Assembly: GCA_963170185.1 (NCBI GenBank)
Contig: CAUJGS010000104.1
Coordinates: forward strand, 25,383-89,382
From: Bdellovibrionota bacterium
GTDB lineage: Bacteria > Bdellovibrionota > Bdellovibrionia > Bdellovibrionales > JAMPXM01
Length of the DNA: 64,000 bases
Direction of reading: 5' to 3'
Made by a program: the position numbers and the translations under genes. Shown here in pieces: positions 61,972-64,000 of this stretch. Position 1 is the stretch's first letter, and every line of letters begins with the position of its first letter. Under the pieces are notes generated by a model, which saw only the letters and a list, made by a program, of their open reading frames with translations, did no database searches and was not told the origin of the DNA.

Positions 61972-64000
61972 ATGGGGCAGTTTACGAAAGACGCCGCTTT
62001 TCAAAGCGCGGTAAAAACTCGAGGCGAAACAATCTTCAACATGATGGAGTCCGACGGCCCGTCACTGTTTAGCCGCAATTTCTGGTACGGCGAAATCATG
62101 GACTGGTCGATGAAAAACGAACAGTTCAAAACGCAGATGTTCCGCTTCGTCGACGTCCTTCCCTATCTCAACTCCGGATCGGAAGTCGCTCGCCACTTGA
62201 AAGAGTACTTCGCCGAAGGCGGCGACGAGCTTCCAAAAGTTTTCAACGTCGGTCTTGGTATCGGCTCGCTTGCTCCAAGCTTGATGGCGGGCGCGATCAA
62301 GAAGAACGTCACGCAAATGGCGAAGATGTTCATCACCGGCGAAACACCGCAAGAGGCGATCAGCGTTTTAAAGAAGGCGCGCAAACAAAAGATCGCCTTC
62401 ACGGTCGACATCTTGGGTGAAGCCGCGCTCTCGGAAGTCGAATCGCAAAAGTACTTAAACCAGTATCTTGAATTGGTTTCGTGGCTCGCAAAAGATGCGG
62501 CCAACTGGGACCACATCCCACAAATCGACGAAGATCACAAAGGGCCAATCCCTCGCGTGAATGTTTCCGTAAAGCTCACATCGATCGATTCCGAAATCGA
62601 TCTCAAAGATTGGGACAAATCTAAAGAGCGCATCAAAGAACGCGTACGCGCGATCTATCGCCTCGCGATGGAGCGTGGAGTTTTCATCACGCTCGATATG
62701 GAGCAGTACGAGATCAAAGATTTCACCATCGAAGTTTTCAAAGAACTTTTGATGGAGCCAGAGTTTAAAACATACGCGCACTTCGGCTGTGTGATTCAGG
62801 CCTATTTACGCGATTCCGCAAAAGACATCGCGGACCTCGTGGCTTTCGCGAAAACACGCGGCACACCGTTCACGGTTCGACTCGTGAAAGGTGCTTACTG
62901 GGATTTTGAAACTGTGTTTGCGCAGCAAACCGGATGGGACGTGCCAGTTTACACCGTGAAACGCGAATCCGATGCAAACTACGAAGTTTGCGCCACCATG
63001 ATGCTCGAAGCACACGAACACATCCGCCTGGCTGTCGGCTCCCACAACGTGCGCTCGATCGCGGCCGTCATCGTCACGGCCGAACGCCTTGGCGTTGATC
63101 CACGCGCGATTGAATTCCAAATGCTCTACGGCATGGCCGATGGCTTTAAAAAATCGCTGGTGAAACAAGGCTTCCGCGTTCGCGAGTACGCTCCTGTTGG
63201 AGAACTGATCCCCGGCATGGCGTACCTCGTGCGTCGTCTTCTTGAAAACACGTCGAACGAATCGTTCCTTCGTTCAAAGTTCGCCGACGGTGCATCGACA
63301 GAAAAGCTTTTGGCCGACCCAGCAGAAGGCCTCACGCCTTCTTCGGCAGATCCAAAAGAGCTCGAGAAAAAAGGCCCAGACGGAAAACCACGTGAACGTT
63401 TCCGCAACTTGCCTTTGATCGACTTCGCGCTGAAGCCTAATCGCGATCGAATCCAAACCACGATCGCCAAGCTGGAAAAACAGCTCGGGCAAGAATGGCC
63501 AAGCGTCATCGGTGGCAAAGAGATCAAAACCGGTCGCCTGCTTAAGAGCGTGAACCCATCTCGCCCAGATCAGGTAATTGGACAAGCGCACCTTTGCGGT
63601 GTGCAAGAAACAGAAACCGCGTTGGTTGCGGCACGCGACGCCTTTCAAGCATGGTCGAAGACACCAGCCGAAGAGCGCGCACGCCTAGTCGACAAGCTTG
63701 CCGACATCCTCGAACGCGATCGTTTCGAATGGACCGCTCTTGAAGTGCTAGAAGCTGGAAAGCCGTGGGACGAGGCCGATGGTGATCTCGCGGAAGCCGT
63801 AGATTTCTGCCGCTACTACGCGCGCGATATCAGAAAACTCGCCAAGGGCCAAAAGGTCGGCGGTGTTCCTGGCGAAACAAGTCTCTACCATCACAAACCT
63901 CGCGGGGTCGTCGCCGTTATCGCCCCTTGGAACTTCCCGCTTGCGATCATCTGCGGAATGGTCGCCGGCGCTGCTGTCACCGGTAACACGGTCGTCATGA
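61972..64000 (+). CDS. putA: Bifunctional proline dehydrogenase / delta-1-pyrroline-5-carboxylate dehydrogenase, 3'-truncated by the window
   Basis: The frame is open from the ATG at 61972 (GGGGGG about 8 bases upstream) to the window end, 676 codons. The proline dehydrogenase TIM-barrel (about 60-440) shows LDMEQYEIKDFT, VRLVKGAYWD, SHNVRSIAA and MLYGMADGFKKSL with the YLVRRLLENTSNESFLR substrate helix. The aldehyde dehydrogenase half begins about 500, with PRGVVAVIAPWNFPLAI (NAD-binding) near the end. No N-terminal ribbon-helix-helix DNA-binding domain is seen. FAD-linked oxidation of proline and NAD-linked oxidation of the semialdehyde give glutamate. The catalytic Cys of the second half is outside the window. 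Confidence 0.95.
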   Translation, partial: MGQFTKDAAFQSAVKTRGETIFNMMESDGPSLFSRNFWYGEIMDWSMKNEQFKTQMFRFVDVLPYLNSGSEVARHLKEYFAEGGDELPKVFNVGLGIGSLAPSLMAGAIKKNVTQMAKMFITGETPQEAISVLKKARKQKIAFTVDILGEAALSEVESQKYLNQYLELVSWLAKDAANWDHIPQIDEDHKGPIPRVNVSVKLTSIDSEIDLKDWDKSKERIKERVRAIYRLAMERGVFITLDMEQYEIKDFTIEVFKELLMEPEFKTYAHFGCVIQAYLRDSAKDIADLVAFAKTRGTPFTVRLVKGAYWDFETVFAQQTGWDVPVYTVKRESDANYEVCATMMLEAHEHIRLAVGSHNVRSIAAVIVTAERLGVDPRAIEFQMLYGMADGFKKSLVKQGFRVREYAPVGELIPGMAYLVRRLLENTSNESFLRSKFADGASTEKLLADPAEGLTPSSADPKELEKKGPDGKPRERFRNLPLIDFALKPNRDRIQTTIAKLEKQLGQEWPSVIGGKEIKTGRLLKSVNPSRPDQVIGQAHLCGVQETETALVAARDAFQAWSKTPAEERARLVDKLADILERDRFEWTALEVLEAGKPWDEADGDLAEAVDFCRYYARDIRKLAKGQKVGGVPGETSLYHHKPRGVVAVIAPWNFPLAIICGMVAGAAVTGNTVVM

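Overview
The window reads as a chromosomal segment of a Gram-negative bacterium with an outer membrane: it encodes an Omp85/BamA-type barrel, lipoproteins, many Sec signal peptides and SecG. The gene complement fits a member of the Bdellovibrionota or a nearby delta-proteobacterial-type lineage: an isolated FliL-family gene, a DUF3015 protein, an AgmX/PglI-type C-terminal domain, a GldG-type ABC system with DUF4340, and many secreted proteins of unknown function. The lineage is an inference from gene content; there is no rRNA or tRNA in the window to test it. Most of the DNA is GC-rich housekeeping sequence. Two islands look different: the toxin-antitoxin pair near 43.4-44.1 kb, and the 54.5-61.2 kb region, where 60-base lines I counted have 22 to 28 G+C.

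Layout. 1-5.2 kb: the end of a BamA/TamA-like gene converges on a five-gene minus-strand operon (nusB, two unknown genes, a PPDK/PEP-synthase regulator, a methyltransferase). 5.3-17.8 kb: an outer-membrane protein, an RsmB-type rRNA methyltransferase, a LysR regulator, a large polytopic membrane protein, a two-subunit M16 peptidase pair, FliL, an L,D-transpeptidase and a rhomboid protease. 17.8-23.5 kb: a minus-strand block with methylmalonyl-CoA epimerase, HIT protein, rpsA with a clear terminator, cmk, threonine dehydratase and a zinc-ribbon protein. 23.9-25.2 kb: a DUF3943 gene split by an in-frame stop, followed by a duplicated hairpin element. 26-29.3 kb: the glycolytic operon gap-pgk-tpiA. 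30-35.9 kb: tmk-holB-tatD, a divergent REC-GAF regulator, then secG coupled to a FecR/AgmX-like gene. 36-43.3 kb: an exported KatG, a HAD/APP1-like phosphatase, and secreted proteins including DUF3015 and DUF4105. 43.4-44.1 kb: a RelE/HigB-XRE module. 44.1-50.9 kb: a tightly overlapping six-gene operon (ABC ATPase, permease, GldG, DUF4340, GHMP sugar kinase, DUF429). 51-54.3 kb: an NFACT-R protein, Hsp33 and a histidine phosphatase.

54.5-61.2 kb is the most unusual part. A 1716-residue secreted protein has about six PKD-like domains and ends in a domain with the full motif set of the MepA (M74, LAS-type) murein endopeptidases. It is followed, with an 8-base overlap, by a small cysteine-rich secreted protein that occurs three times: copy 1 intact, copy 2 lacking its N-terminus, copy 3 intact. 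A duplicated fragment of the peptidase C-terminus precedes copy 3. Copy 3 appears to have lost its ancestral start codon and to use a new start out of frame inside that fragment. The pairing suggests a peptidoglycan-cleaving exoenzyme with a diversifying small partner, perhaps an inhibitor, immunity protein or accessory factor; that role is inference.

The window closes with a fumarylacetoacetate-hydrolase-family gene and the first 676 codons of a bifunctional PutA that runs off the end. No tRNA, rRNA, CRISPR array, transposase, integrase or prophage gene was recognised.
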